A stretch of DNA of 64,000 bases from Vreelandella sedimenti (GTDB lineage Bacteria; Pseudomonadota; Gammaproteobacteria; Pseudomonadales; Halomonadaceae): assembly GCF_013416325.1 (NCBI RefSeq), contig NZ_JACCGK010000020.1, positions 36,056 to 100,055 of the forward strand. The letters run 5' to 3'. The notes under the pieces were generated by a model that made no database searches, was not told the DNA's origin, and was given only the letters and a program-made list of their open reading frames with translations. Below are positions 24,348-32,243 of this stretch, in pieces. Numbering within the stretch: position 1 is the first letter of the stretch; each line of letters begins with the position of its first letter. The translations under genes and the position numbers were made by a program.

Positions 24348-25724
24348 TTACTCAGGAATGCCTCCGTGAGTTAACGCGGCCGGATCCAGCAGCCGCTCTA
24401 GCGTCTCCCGGTCAAGGTCAGTTTTCTCCTCAGCTACATCAATAATTGGCCTACCCGCTTGGTAAGCCTCTTTGGCCACAGCGGCGGCGGCGTTGTAGCC
24501 AATCACTCCATTTAGCGCCGTTACCAAAATGGGATTTCTGGCCAGCGGGCTTTCCAGGTTATCTTCACGCACTTTAAAGGTGGCAATCGCACGATCAGCC
24601 AGCAATCGAGCGGTATTACTCATCAAGCCTATAGATGTTAGCAAGTTGGAAGCCACCAACGGCAGCATCACGTTCAGTTGAAAGTTACCACTCTGCCCGG
24701 CCACGGTAATCGCGGTATCCAGGCCAATAACTTGTGCAGCGGCCTGGGCGGCTGACTCAGGAATAACAGGATTAACCTTCCCAGGCATAATTGAGCTACC
24801 GGGCTGTAATGCCTCGAGCTCAATCTCGCCCAGCCCAGCTAGCGGCCCCGAGTTCATCCAGCGCAGGTCGTTGGCTATTTTCATAATCACGCAGGCTAAG
24901 CCTTTCAACTGCCCCGAGAGCTCTACCGCAGCATCCTGAGAGGAGAGGCTGGCAAAGAAGCTGTCATTAGGGGTAAACATCAACCCGGTCTGTTCGCTCA
25001 GCTCTTGGGCGACCTGCTCAGCAAAACCGATAGGTGCGTTAATGCCGGTACCCACGGCCGTACCGCCTTGAGCTAATCGGCACAGCCGTTTCATTGCACT
25101 ATCAAAGCGCTCAATGGCCTGACTTAGCTGACTAGACCAGGCACCCAGCTCTTGATCCATACGCAGCGGCATGGCGTCCATGAGGTGAGTACGACCGGTT
25201 TTTACCACATGGCTCAGCTCACTGGCGCGTTGGTCGATAGTGTCGCGTAGATGAACCAGGGCTGGGCGGAGTGATTCGTGCACTGCGATGGCAGCTGACA
25301 GGTGAATGGCCGTGGGGATCACATCATTGCTGGATTGGCCCATATTGACGTGATCGTTCGGGGTAACCTCAACGCCCTCACGGCTTGCCAATGTTGCCAG
25401 TACCTCATTGACGTTCATATTGGTGGAGGTACCTGAGCCGGTTTGAAACACATCAATAGGAAAGTGTTGATCATACTTGCCCGTTAACACTTCTCGCGCC
25501 GCTTTTTGAATCGCTTCCCCTCGCGCACTATCAAGCCCTCCTAGCGTTTGATTAGCCCGGGCTGCCGCTAGCTTGATACGTGTAACTGCGTGAATAAAGG
25601 CCGGGGGCATGGGCGAATGAGAGACAGGGAAGTTATTGATTGCCCGCTGGGTTTGTGCCCCATAAAGGGCCTCAGAAGGCACTTCCAATTCGCCCATGCT
25701 ATCGCGTTCCATCCGTGTTGCCAT
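24348..25724 (-). CDS. fumC: class II fumarate hydratase
   Basis: Oxygen-stable TCA-cycle enzyme interconverting fumarate and malate. Signatures: FQTGSGTSTNMN, GQSSNDVIPTAIH, KTGRTHLMDA, and the superfamily signature GSSIMPGKVNPVIPE. Start ATG 25724 (MATRMERDSMG) follows GGGAGA; the frame extends five codons to a GTG that overlaps that site. 458 residues, near E. coli FumC (467). The 295 bp upstream contains the phasin promoter on the other strand. Confidence 0.96.
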   Translation of the reverse strand: MATRMERDSMGELEVPSEALYGAQTQRAINNFPVSHSPMPPAFIHAVTRIKLAAARANQTLGGLDSARGEAIQKAAREVLTGKYDQHFPIDVFQTGSGTSTNMNVNEVLATLASREGVEVTPNDHVNMGQSSNDVIPTAIHLSAAIAVHESLRPALVHLRDTIDQRASELSHVVKTGRTHLMDAMPLRMDQELGAWSSQLSQAIERFDSAMKRLCRLAQGGTAVGTGINAPIGFAEQVAQELSEQTGLMFTPNDSFFASLSSQDAAVELSGQLKGLACVIMKIANDLRWMNSGPLAGLGEIELEALQPGSSIMPGKVNPVIPESAAQAAAQVIGLDTAITVAGQSGNFQLNVMLPLVASNLLTSIGLMSNTARLLADRAIATFKVREDNLESPLARNPILVTALNGVIGYNAAAAVAKEAYQAGRPIIDVAEEKTDLDRETLERLLDPAALTHGGIPE

Positions 25725-25889
25725 TGCTCTTTCTCCCACCAGTAAGATTAGTAGTGATGCTTCTCTGAGCGCATAGCCGATCTATCGTTCACTCGCTAAA
25801 GCCACATCCAATACCTTTAAGCTAGCTGGTTAGACCATAGAGGCAAACAGACCCTGGCCCAAGCACTTTAAAATGCCAAAAACCAAATG

Positions 25890-25927
25890 TTGCACTGCAC
25901 AAAAACAGTTGCTATGCTGCACCGCAA
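25890..25927. promoter_or_regulatory. TGC-rich inverted repeats upstream of the phasin gene, candidate PhaR site
   Basis: TTGCACTGCACAA (25890-25902) is followed by TTGC-N11-GCAA (25909-25927). Both resemble the TGC/GCA-rich operators known for the PhaR repressor of phasin genes in other proteobacteria. They lie about 95-130 bases before the start codon. Confidence 0.35.
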
Positions 25928-26019
25928 GATAGCTTATAAATAAAGCTACCCAATTAAATAAGCAGCGCCAACCTCTGGATAGCTGCTTTTGGCAAGACTA
26001 ACCCCAGGAGGGTATGATG

Positions 26020-26394
26020 ATGCGTACATTAAATACTAACGAAATGACTCAGCAGTTTGACAACATGTTCATGGCGCCAGTACGCGCTTACATGGCGCTG
26101 AGCATCGATTACAGCGAAAAAATGATCAACGCTCAGATGGACGCCAGCAAAGCTTATGTCGACACCGGCATTGCGCAAATGCGCCAAATGATGGAAGTGA
26201 AAGATGCAGAGGGCCTGCGTAGCTACATGGAAGGCCAGCAGAAGGTAGCTAAAGAGTTGGCTGAGCGCGTTAAAGGCGATACCGATAAAGTAGTATCTCT
26301 GCAGCAGGACTTTATCCAGAAAAGCCAGAAAATTACCGAAGACAACGTTAAGCAGGCGCAAACCGCTGCTAGCAAGCTGAGCAAAACCGCTTAA
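26020..26394 (+). CDS. phaP: phasin family protein
   Basis: Small amphipathic helical protein that coats polyhydroxyalkanoate granules. The sequence shows the usual phasin pattern: MFMAPVRAYMALSIDYSEKMINAQMDASKAYVDTG, then Gln/Lys-rich helices (QQDFIQKSQKITEDNVKQ), with no Cys or Trp. Three in-frame ATGs occur at 26014, 26017 and 26020; AGGAGG ends at 26011, so 26020 has ideal spacing (8) and gives 124 residues. A perfect ribosome site, promoter-proximal repeats and a strong terminator suggest high monocistronic expression. No PHA synthase gene is in the window. Confidence 0.85.
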   Translation: MRTLNTNEMTQQFDNMFMAPVRAYMALSIDYSEKMINAQMDASKAYVDTGIAQMRQMMEVKDAEGLRSYMEGQQKVAKELAERVKGDTDKVVSLQQDFIQKSQKITEDNVKQAQTAASKLSKTA

Positions 26395-26417
26395 TCGCTT
26401 AATCGCTTAATCGCTTA
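26388..26417 (+). repeat. 8-bp tandem repeat at the phasin stop codon
   Basis: CGCTTAAT three times plus CGCTTA; the phasin TAA is inside the first unit. Length changes would not alter the protein. Confidence 0.85.
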
Positions 26418-26448
26418 TTGAAACAGTAAGCTAGCAAGCATGTTTTAT

Positions 26449-26486
26449 AAAACGCCCCTGTCGGCTCTCGCTGACAGGGGCGTTTT
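26449..26486. terminator. bidirectional terminator between phaP and hda
   Basis: AAAACGCCCCTGTC (26449-26462) pairs perfectly with GACAGGGGCGTTTT (26473-26486). The 14-bp stem with A/T ends serves both convergent genes. Confidence 0.9.
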
Positions 26487-26520
26487 AGTCGTTGCCTTTA
26501 GCATTTCTATACCAGCCGTT

Positions 26521-27228
26521 TCACCAACCGAGGGCGGATTTCACAAAGGGAATAGTAAGCTTGCGCTTGGCTGAGAGCGATGCTTTATCCAGGGTCTCCA
26601 CCGCGCGACACAGTTCACCTAGCTCGCGGGGGCCACGATGCAAGATATAGCGCCCAACATCATCGGGAAGCTGCATTCCTCTCACGCTGGCGCGCAGCTT
26701 TAGCGCTGCCAAACGCTCTTCGTCATCCTCCAATGGATGAACATGAAAAGTTACCCCCCAGGTCAGGCGCGAAGCCAAATCCGGTAGAACTACGTTCAAT
26801 TGACGCGGTGAAGCACTGGCGGCAATCACTAATTTCTTGCCAGCATCTCTTAGCCGGTTAAAAGCATGGAACAGTGCTTCCTCCCAGCGCTTGCGACCAA
26901 TCACGCATTCCAGGTCATCAATGGCGACCAGATCCAGGCGCTCGATATCTTCCAACATTAATGGCGGAAAGTGGCCCAAGTCATCCAGGGGGAGATACAG
27001 TGCACGTTTATCTGCATCGGACGCCGCATGACACGCCGCCTGTAAAAGGTGGCTACGCCCTACCCCTGGTGCGCCCCACAGATAGAGGAACTGCTCCCCC
27101 CCCGGGGTAAGTTGCTGGGTAAGGTGCTCTACCAGCGGCGTATTTGCACGCGCCACATGATAATTATCAAAGGTCGCGTCATCACGCAGACCAATTCCCA
27201 GGGGAAGCTGTGCCGGTGCTCGGCTCAT
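26521..27228 (-). CDS. hda: DnaA regulatory inactivator Hda
   Basis: AAA+ protein that, with the sliding clamp, stimulates ATP hydrolysis by DnaA and prevents re-initiation of replication. The N-terminal AQLPLGIGLRDDATF holds the clamp-binding motif (QLPLGI). The P-loop reads GAPGVGRSHLLQ with Arg in place of the usual Lys, as in E. coli Hda. Walker B is DLVAIDDLE. 235 residues. Its ATG overlaps the stop of the upstream transporter gene (ATGA), and the pairing of hda with this transporter family is common in pseudomonads. Confidence 0.94.
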   Translation of the reverse strand: MSRAPAQLPLGIGLRDDATFDNYHVARANTPLVEHLTQQLTPGGEQFLYLWGAPGVGRSHLLQAACHAASDADKRALYLPLDDLGHFPPLMLEDIERLDLVAIDDLECVIGRKRWEEALFHAFNRLRDAGKKLVIAASASPRQLNVVLPDLASRLTWGVTFHVHPLEDDEERLAALKLRASVRGMQLPDDVGRYILHRGPRELGELCRAVETLDKASLSAKRKLTIPFVKSALGW

Positions 27229-28355
27229 GGTGACTCCCGTCCATCATGATGACCCAGCTCATCGTTATGTGAAGAGCTGACCTCAATGATTGGCGTATGT
27301 TTATCAGTATTTTGTTCGTCGTATAACTCGCTATGCTGATAGCGAACTTTTACTTCTTTTAGCAGCACTAGAATCACCGCGGCAACAGGCAGTGCCAACA
27401 ACACCCCTGTTAGGCCAAACAGATTACCACCTGCCAGCACGGCGAATATAACCGCGACCGGATGCAGGCCAATCTTATCGCCCAACAATTTAGGCTGGAG
27501 AATCACACTCTCGGCCATTTGGCCAATACTAAACACCAGGATAACGCCAAGCACCGCCCACCAGGTAGCGTACTGAAACAGCGCCACAACAAGGGCAATC
27601 ACCAAGCCGACAATAAAGCCCAGGAACGGAACGATGCTCACCAGTCCGGACACAAAGCCGATCAATAGGCCAAAGTTGAGCCCCATCAACGTTAAGCCCA
27701 CCGCATAAATAATCCCTAAACAGAGCATGACCAGCAGTTGGCCACGTAGAAACGATGACAACACTTCATCACAGCGACGCGCCAACCGGAAGGTATCATC
27801 CGCCCACTGGCGTGGCACGAGATTGGCAATATTGGTCAGCAGGCGGTTCCAGTCCAAAAGCAAATAGAAGGTCACCACAGGAATAAGTGCCACATAGGTG
27901 ATCCAAGAGGCAAACGCCATACCGGAGCGGCCAATTTGGCCTAGCGCCTGGGCTAGGTAGCCACCAGCATCGCGCCAGTTTTCGACCAGCGTCTCGCGCG
28001 CGTTGGTTAACTCCGCGGTCAAGTCATAACCTGTCCACTCTTGTACTTGAGGAGCAAGCGTATTTTCTACCCAATTGAAGATACCCGGAATAGCTTCGCC
28101 CAGCTGTTTAAGCTGCTGAACAAGCAACGGGATCAATATCAACAGGCTCGCCACGAGGACGACCAACAGTACTAAAAACACACTGCTCACCGCGAACGGC
28201 CGATTCATGCCCCAGCGCTGGAAACGGTTAGCCAGCGGATCAGCTAAGTAAGCGAGAATCATCCCAGCGATAAAAGGCATCAGCGCCGCGTCTAACAAAT
28301 AAATTAAACCGCCTATTACCACCAAAAATAGGACGCCCCACCAAGAATTCCGCAT
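27225..28355 (-). CDS. AI-2E family transporter (PerM/YdiK type)
   Basis: 376-residue inner-membrane protein with seven to eight hydrophobic segments. The N-terminal pair IGGLIYLLDAALMPFIAGMILAYLADPLANRFQR and the C-terminal LQPKLLGDKIGLHPVAVIFAVLAGGNLFGLTGVLLALPVAA are the family hallmarks. A hydrophilic periplasm-side segment lies between. The C-tail is polar and acidic. Despite the family name, the substrate is generally unknown. Cotranscribed with hda; divergent from purM. Confidence 0.88.
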   Translation of the reverse strand: MRNSWWGVLFLVVIGGLIYLLDAALMPFIAGMILAYLADPLANRFQRWGMNRPFAVSSVFLVLLVVLVASLLILIPLLVQQLKQLGEAIPGIFNWVENTLAPQVQEWTGYDLTAELTNARETLVENWRDAGGYLAQALGQIGRSGMAFASWITYVALIPVVTFYLLLDWNRLLTNIANLVPRQWADDTFRLARRCDEVLSSFLRGQLLVMLCLGIIYAVGLTLMGLNFGLLIGFVSGLVSIVPFLGFIVGLVIALVVALFQYATWWAVLGVILVFSIGQMAESVILQPKLLGDKIGLHPVAVIFAVLAGGNLFGLTGVLLALPVAAVILVLLKEVKVRYQHSELYDEQNTDKHTPIIEVSSSHNDELGHHDGRESP

Positions 28356-28437
28356 AGTTCCCTCTCAAACGTGGATTTAATCCGCTAATAATCACTTATC
28401 GTTACTATGGCACTGATCACGACACACTCTACTTATC

Positions 28438-28485
28438 ACTACTAACTTTCACTCGCTACTACTAACTTTCACCCGCCACTACTAT
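28438..28485. repeat. 20-bp direct repeat, 2.4 copies, in the transporter/purM intergenic region
   Basis: Unit ACTACTAACTTTCACTCGCT at 28438, a second copy with two changes at 28458, and eight bases of a third. Situated between divergent genes, so it could affect promoter spacing. Confidence 0.85.
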
Positions 28486-28639
28486 GCCGCAAATGAGCGA
28501 AAGTCGCTTGTCTGCTTTTCATACTGCGCGACGGCGGTGCGGCCAGCGTCGCTGAGTGTTACAATCCGCCAAAGTTAAGCCCAGCACTGGCCAATTCGCC
28601 AGCACTACCAGCACCGCTATTTGCTTCACAGGATCTGTC

Positions 28640-29707
28640 ATGACCGAGACCTCTTCTTCTTCGGCTACTCCTTCCCTCAGCTATAAGGATGCAGGCGTCG
28701 ATATCGATGCCGGTAACGCCCTTGTTGATCGCATTAAACACGTTGCCAAACGCACGACTCGCCCCGAAGTCATGGGCGGGCTTGGCGGCTTTGGCGCGCT
28801 ATGCGAGATCCCCGCGGGCTATCGGCAGCCCGTGCTCGTCTCAGGTACCGATGGCGTCGGCACCAAGCTGCGCCTGGCAATGGATCTTGGCAAGCACGAC
28901 ACCATTGGTATCGATTTGGTCGCTATGTGTGTCAACGACCTTATCGTGGCCGGCGCCGAACCGCTGCTATTTCTTGACTACTATGCCACGGGTAAGCTTG
29001 ATGTGGATATTGCTGCTGACGTTGTCACCGGCATTGGCGCTGGTTGCGAATTGGCTGGCTGCGCCCTGGTAGGCGGCGAAACCGCTGAAATGCCGGGTAT
29101 GTACGAAGGCAGCGACTACGATTTAGCGGGCTTTTGCGTGGGCGTAGTTGAAAAAGAAGACATTTTAGATGGCAGCAAAGTGGCCGCAGGCGATGTCATA
29201 TTAGGGCTTGCCTCATCCGGGCCACACTCCAACGGCTACTCATTGATTCGTAAAATCCTTGAGGTCAGCGACGCTTCGCTAGAGACCGACATCGGCGGTA
29301 AAACCCTTGGCGATGCGCTGATGGCCCCCACCCGTATCTATGTCAAATCACTGCTCGCCTTGATGCGCGGTAGCGAGATTGCCGTGCATGCGTTATCACA
29401 CATCACCGGTGGCGGTTTGCTTGAAAACATTCCTCGCGTGCTACCGGACAACCTCGCTGCGCATATTGATATTGCCAGTTGGCAGCGACCAGCCGTGTTT
29501 GATTGGCTACAGGCCAATGGAAACGTGAATGAAACTGAAATGCACCGCGTGCTCAATTGCGGTATTGGGATGGTCGTTGTGGTGCCGCAGCATCAAGCAA
29601 AACAGGCAATGGCGCACCTGGAAGCCGAAGGCGAATCCGTTTATCGTCTAGGGCAGATCGTTGAACGCCAAGGGGACGCCGTTATTTTGGAGAACCTCTC
29701 GGCATGA
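28640..29707 (+). CDS. purM: phosphoribosylformylglycinamidine cyclo-ligase (AIR synthetase)
   Basis: Fifth step of purine synthesis: ATP-dependent ring closure of FGAM to AIR. Family motifs: SYKDAGVDIDAGNALVDRIK, VSGTDGVGTKL, DLIVAGAEPLLFLDYYATGKLD, GETAEMPGMY, LASSGPHSNGYSLIRK, HITGGGLLENIPRVLP. Start ATG 28640 (MTETSSSS) follows AGGA; the frame opens 28 codons earlier but without homology. 355 residues. Its stop overlaps the purN start (ATGA). Confidence 0.96.
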   Translation: MTETSSSSATPSLSYKDAGVDIDAGNALVDRIKHVAKRTTRPEVMGGLGGFGALCEIPAGYRQPVLVSGTDGVGTKLRLAMDLGKHDTIGIDLVAMCVNDLIVAGAEPLLFLDYYATGKLDVDIAADVVTGIGAGCELAGCALVGGETAEMPGMYEGSDYDLAGFCVGVVEKEDILDGSKVAAGDVILGLASSGPHSNGYSLIRKILEVSDASLETDIGGKTLGDALMAPTRIYVKSLLALMRGSEIAVHALSHITGGGLLENIPRVLPDNLAAHIDIASWQRPAVFDWLQANGNVNETEMHRVLNCGIGMVVVVPQHQAKQAMAHLEAEGESVYRLGQIVERQGDAVILENLSA

Positions 29708-30459
29708 CCAATACGGACTACCAGAGCGATACCATTAAAGACGTAACACCAGAGCCTCTCGGCGCACGCCGCATTGTCGTGCTTATCTCTGGCAGCGGTA
29801 GCAATCTTCAGGCATTGATTGATGCTCAGTCCCACGACCGCTTAGGCGGTGGCGAGATTGTCGCGGTCATTTCCAATATCGCCGACGCCTATGGTTTAAA
29901 GCGCGCCCACGAAGCGGGCATTGATGCAGTTGCGCTACCCCACCGGGAATACGATAGCCGCGAAGCTTATGACGGCGCCTTGATTAAAGTCATTGAGCGC
30001 CACGAGCCGGATCTGATTGTTCTGGCGGGCTTTATGCGCATTTTGACGCCGCGCTTTGTGCAACGCTTTCTGGGCCGAATGCTGAATATCCATCCTTCGT
30101 TGCTGCCAGACTACCAAGGGCTCAACACTCACGCCCGCGCCCTGGCAGAGGGTGTTGCCAGCCACGGCTGTAGCGTTCACTTCGTCACCGAAGAGCTAGA
30201 CGGTGGCCCTGTGGTACTGCAAGCGGAGCTGCTGGTCAACGCTGACGACACCGCGGAAACACTGCAAGAGAAGGTTCGCTCCCGGGAACACCTAATCTAC
30301 CCGATTGCAGTGCAGTGGTTTTTGGAAGGCAGGCTGCAGTTCAGTGCCGAAGGCGCCAAAATGGACGGTCATCTGCTACCGGAACACGGTATGCGCCTTT
30401 CCCACGCTGATGCTGCAGAAGAGCTTGATGAGGAGCTCGACGAAGAGTCGCAAGACTGA
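29704..30459 (+). CDS. purN: phosphoribosylglycinamide formyltransferase
   Basis: Formylates GAR with 10-formyl-THF in purine synthesis. Motifs: VLISGSGSNLQALI, GFMRILTPRFVQRF, NIHPSLLPDYQGLNTHARAL and the C-terminal HFVTEELDGGPVV with the Asn-His-Asp catalytic set. 251 residues is longer than E. coli (212): about 18 extra residues precede the first strand and an acidic tail (EELDEELDEESQD) closes the chain, a feature often seen in halophile proteins. Translationally coupled to purM. Confidence 0.95.
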   Translation: MTNTDYQSDTIKDVTPEPLGARRIVVLISGSGSNLQALIDAQSHDRLGGGEIVAVISNIADAYGLKRAHEAGIDAVALPHREYDSREAYDGALIKVIERHEPDLIVLAGFMRILTPRFVQRFLGRMLNIHPSLLPDYQGLNTHARALAEGVASHGCSVHFVTEELDGGPVVLQAELLVNADDTAETLQEKVRSREHLIYPIAVQWFLEGRLQFSAEGAKMDGHLLPEHGMRLSHADAAEELDEELDEESQD

Positions 30460-30478
30460 ATAGGTAATACTACTGCGC

Positions 30479-30507
30479 TTGGCATCAAGTAATTGCTTTG
30501 ATGCCAA
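30479..30507 (+). other. hairpin downstream of purN
   Basis: TTGGCATCAA (30479-30488) pairs exactly with TTGATGCCAA (30498-30507). It is followed by ACGCAG, not Ts, so it is a terminator only if Rho or processing assists. Confidence 0.6.
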
Positions 30508-30520
30508 ACGCAGATTTCCA

Positions 30521-30632
30521 CGAGGGCGCTGTGAACCCCTCCCTGGGCGCTACTTTTTCCATCTGACCGCCATGGATGGCGGAAATGCGTGATTGCATGG
30601 ATGCCTTTCACGGCCATGGAAAAAGACCCTCG
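30521..30632 (+). repeat. dispersed structured repeat, copy 1
   Basis: A 112-bp element in the convergent purN/dcd gap, bounded by CGAGGG and CCCTCG. Inside, CTTTTTCCAT (30553-30562) pairs with ATGGAAAAAG (30616-30625) and encloses two hairpins: CCGCCATGGATGGCGG (30567-30582) and GTGA...TCAC with inner GCAT/ATGC. It is about 85% identical to the reverse complement of the element at 55881-56027. Confidence 0.9.
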
Positions 30633-30690
30633 TTTCAACCTGCCCTTGCCCTCACTATCGAGTTTGCACAAGCAATCGTATATTCCAGCA

Positions 30691-31257
30691 TTAAGTGCGT
30701 GGCAGAGTAACGCCGCGCTGCCCCATATACTTTCCGCCCCGGTCTTTATACGAGGTTTCGCACACTTCGTCGGACTCTAAGAACAGCATCTGCGCCACAC
30801 CCTCATGGGCATAGATTTTTGCCGGCAGATTGGTGGTGTTAGAGAATTCCAGCGTAACGTGACCCTCCCACTCGGGCTCCAGCGGCGTCACGTTGACAAT
30901 AATGCCACAGCGCGCGTAAGTGGATTTCCCCAGGCAAATAGTCAGCACGTTACGGGGAATACGGAAATACTCCACCGTGCGCGCCAGCGCAAAAGAGTTC
31001 GGCGGAATAATACAGACATCGCCTTTAATATCGACGAAGCTTTTCGCGTCAAACGCTTTGGGATCAACAATCGCTGAGTGAATATTGGTGAAGACTTTAA
31101 ATTCGTCTGAGCAGCGCACATCGTAACCGTAGCTTGAGGTGCCGTAGGAAATCACGCGCTGTTCGTTCACATAGCGCACTTGCTCGGCTTCAAACGGCTC
31201 AATCATCGCGTCGCTTTTAGCCATGCGACGAATCCAATTATCAGATTTGATACTCAT
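30691..31257 (-). CDS. dcd: dCTP deaminase
   Basis: Deaminates dCTP to dUTP, the main bacterial source of dUMP for thymidylate. Family motifs: SYGYDVRCSDEFKVF, IPPNSFALARTVEYFRIPRNVLTICLGKSTYARCGIIVNVTPLEPEWEGHVTLEFSNTT (positions about 88-145; catalytic Arg and Glu in the ARCGI and PEWEG parts) and the C-terminal KYMGQRGVTLPR. 188 residues. It lies 11 bases after the apbC stop on the same strand, an order also seen in pseudomonads. Confidence 0.96.
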   Translation of the reverse strand: MSIKSDNWIRRMAKSDAMIEPFEAEQVRYVNEQRVISYGTSSYGYDVRCSDEFKVFTNIHSAIVDPKAFDAKSFVDIKGDVCIIPPNSFALARTVEYFRIPRNVLTICLGKSTYARCGIIVNVTPLEPEWEGHVTLEFSNTTNLPAKIYAHEGVAQMLFLESDEVCETSYKDRGGKYMGQRGVTLPRT

Positions 31258-31268
31258 TTATGTCGTTA

Positions 31269-32069
31269 TCACTCACTAAAGGAAATAGTTGGGCCGTCGC
31301 CTTGGTTCGCGCTAACCGCTTCAGCGACTTTTTGTGCAATAGTCGCAAAGGTTTGACTCACCGCCCCGTCAGGTTCGGATACCACACTGGGGCGTCCCGA
31401 ATCTGTCAGCTCACGGATAGAGAGCGTCAGCGGCAGGCGTCCAAGTACTTGGGTATCGTACTCCTGAGCGATGTTATCGCCTCCACCTGTGCCGAAAATA
31501 GCCGCTTCATGGCCGCACTTTTCGCAGTGGTAGAGGCTCATATTTTCCACCACGCCAAGCACCGGCACGTTAACCTTACGGAACATCTCGATCCCTTTGC
31601 GGGCATCTAACAGCGCAATGTCCTGCGGGGTGGTCACAATCACCGCCCCTGCCACCGGCACTTTCTGGGCCAGGGTCAGTTGGATATCGCCAGTACCTGG
31701 GGGCATATCGATCAACAGAAAATCGAGATTATCCCATTGGGTTTGCGTCAGCATCTGCTGAAATGCGCCCACTACCATTGGCCCGCGCCACACCATTGGC
31801 TCTCGGGTATTGACCATAAACGCCATCGACATGGCCTGAATGCCATGGGCCTGGAGCGGAAGGAATTTGTCATTGCCTGCCGCCTGTGGGCGCACACCCT
31901 CTTTAACACCGAGCATTTGTGCTTGGCTGGGCCCATAGATATCCGCATCCAGGACACCCACGCGATAGCCCTGTGCTGCCAGCGCTAATGCCAAATTCAC
32001 GGTGACGGTGGATTTTCCCACGCCTCCCTTGCCCGATGCCACTGCAATAATATGTTTAACCCCATCCAT
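31269..32069 (-). CDS. apbC: iron-sulfur cluster carrier ApbC (Mrp/NBP35 family), short form
   Basis: P-loop ATPase that carries Fe-S clusters to apoproteins. Deviant Walker A GKGGVGKST at residues 13-21, LIDMPPGTGD, TTPQDIALLDARKG and the cluster-binding Cys-X-X-Cys HCEKCGHE. At 266 residues it lacks the ~100-residue N-terminal MIP18/DUF59 domain of E. coli Mrp (369): the start (AGGAG upstream) is right at the ATPase domain. No upstream frame encodes the missing part. Probably functional as a short form, as in several bacteria. Confidence 0.9.
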   Translation of the reverse strand: MDGVKHIIAVASGKGGVGKSTVTVNLALALAAQGYRVGVLDADIYGPSQAQMLGVKEGVRPQAAGNDKFLPLQAHGIQAMSMAFMVNTREPMVWRGPMVVGAFQQMLTQTQWDNLDFLLIDMPPGTGDIQLTLAQKVPVAGAVIVTTPQDIALLDARKGIEMFRKVNVPVLGVVENMSLYHCEKCGHEAAIFGTGGGDNIAQEYDTQVLGRLPLTLSIRELTDSGRPSVVSEPDGAVSQTFATIAQKVAEAVSANQGDGPTISFSE

Positions 32070-32161
32070 TCAATGGCACTCCTCGTTTTAAGCTCTTAAT
32101 ATCTGAATTAACGTTGAGTGAATGATACGCCTCACAGCCAAAATCATAAACCAACAACAAT

Positions 32162-32193
32162 AGGGCGGATGCCGGTTCCCCGACATCCGCCCT
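32162..32193 (-). terminator. probable terminator after the coiled-coil gene
   Basis: AGGGCGGATG (32162-32171) pairs with CATCCGCCCT (32184-32193). On the minus strand it is followed by ATTGTTGTTGG, only a weak T tract. Confidence 0.55.
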
Positions 32194-32243
32194 CACTTTA
32201 CTAACGAGAAAGGTGCGTTACAGCACTACTATCTCGCCACTGA

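Noticed and set aside
28438..28485. 20-bp direct repeats as a CRISPR remnant or iterons of an origin
   Set aside because: Only 2.4 copies, no spacers, no replication initiator nearby.
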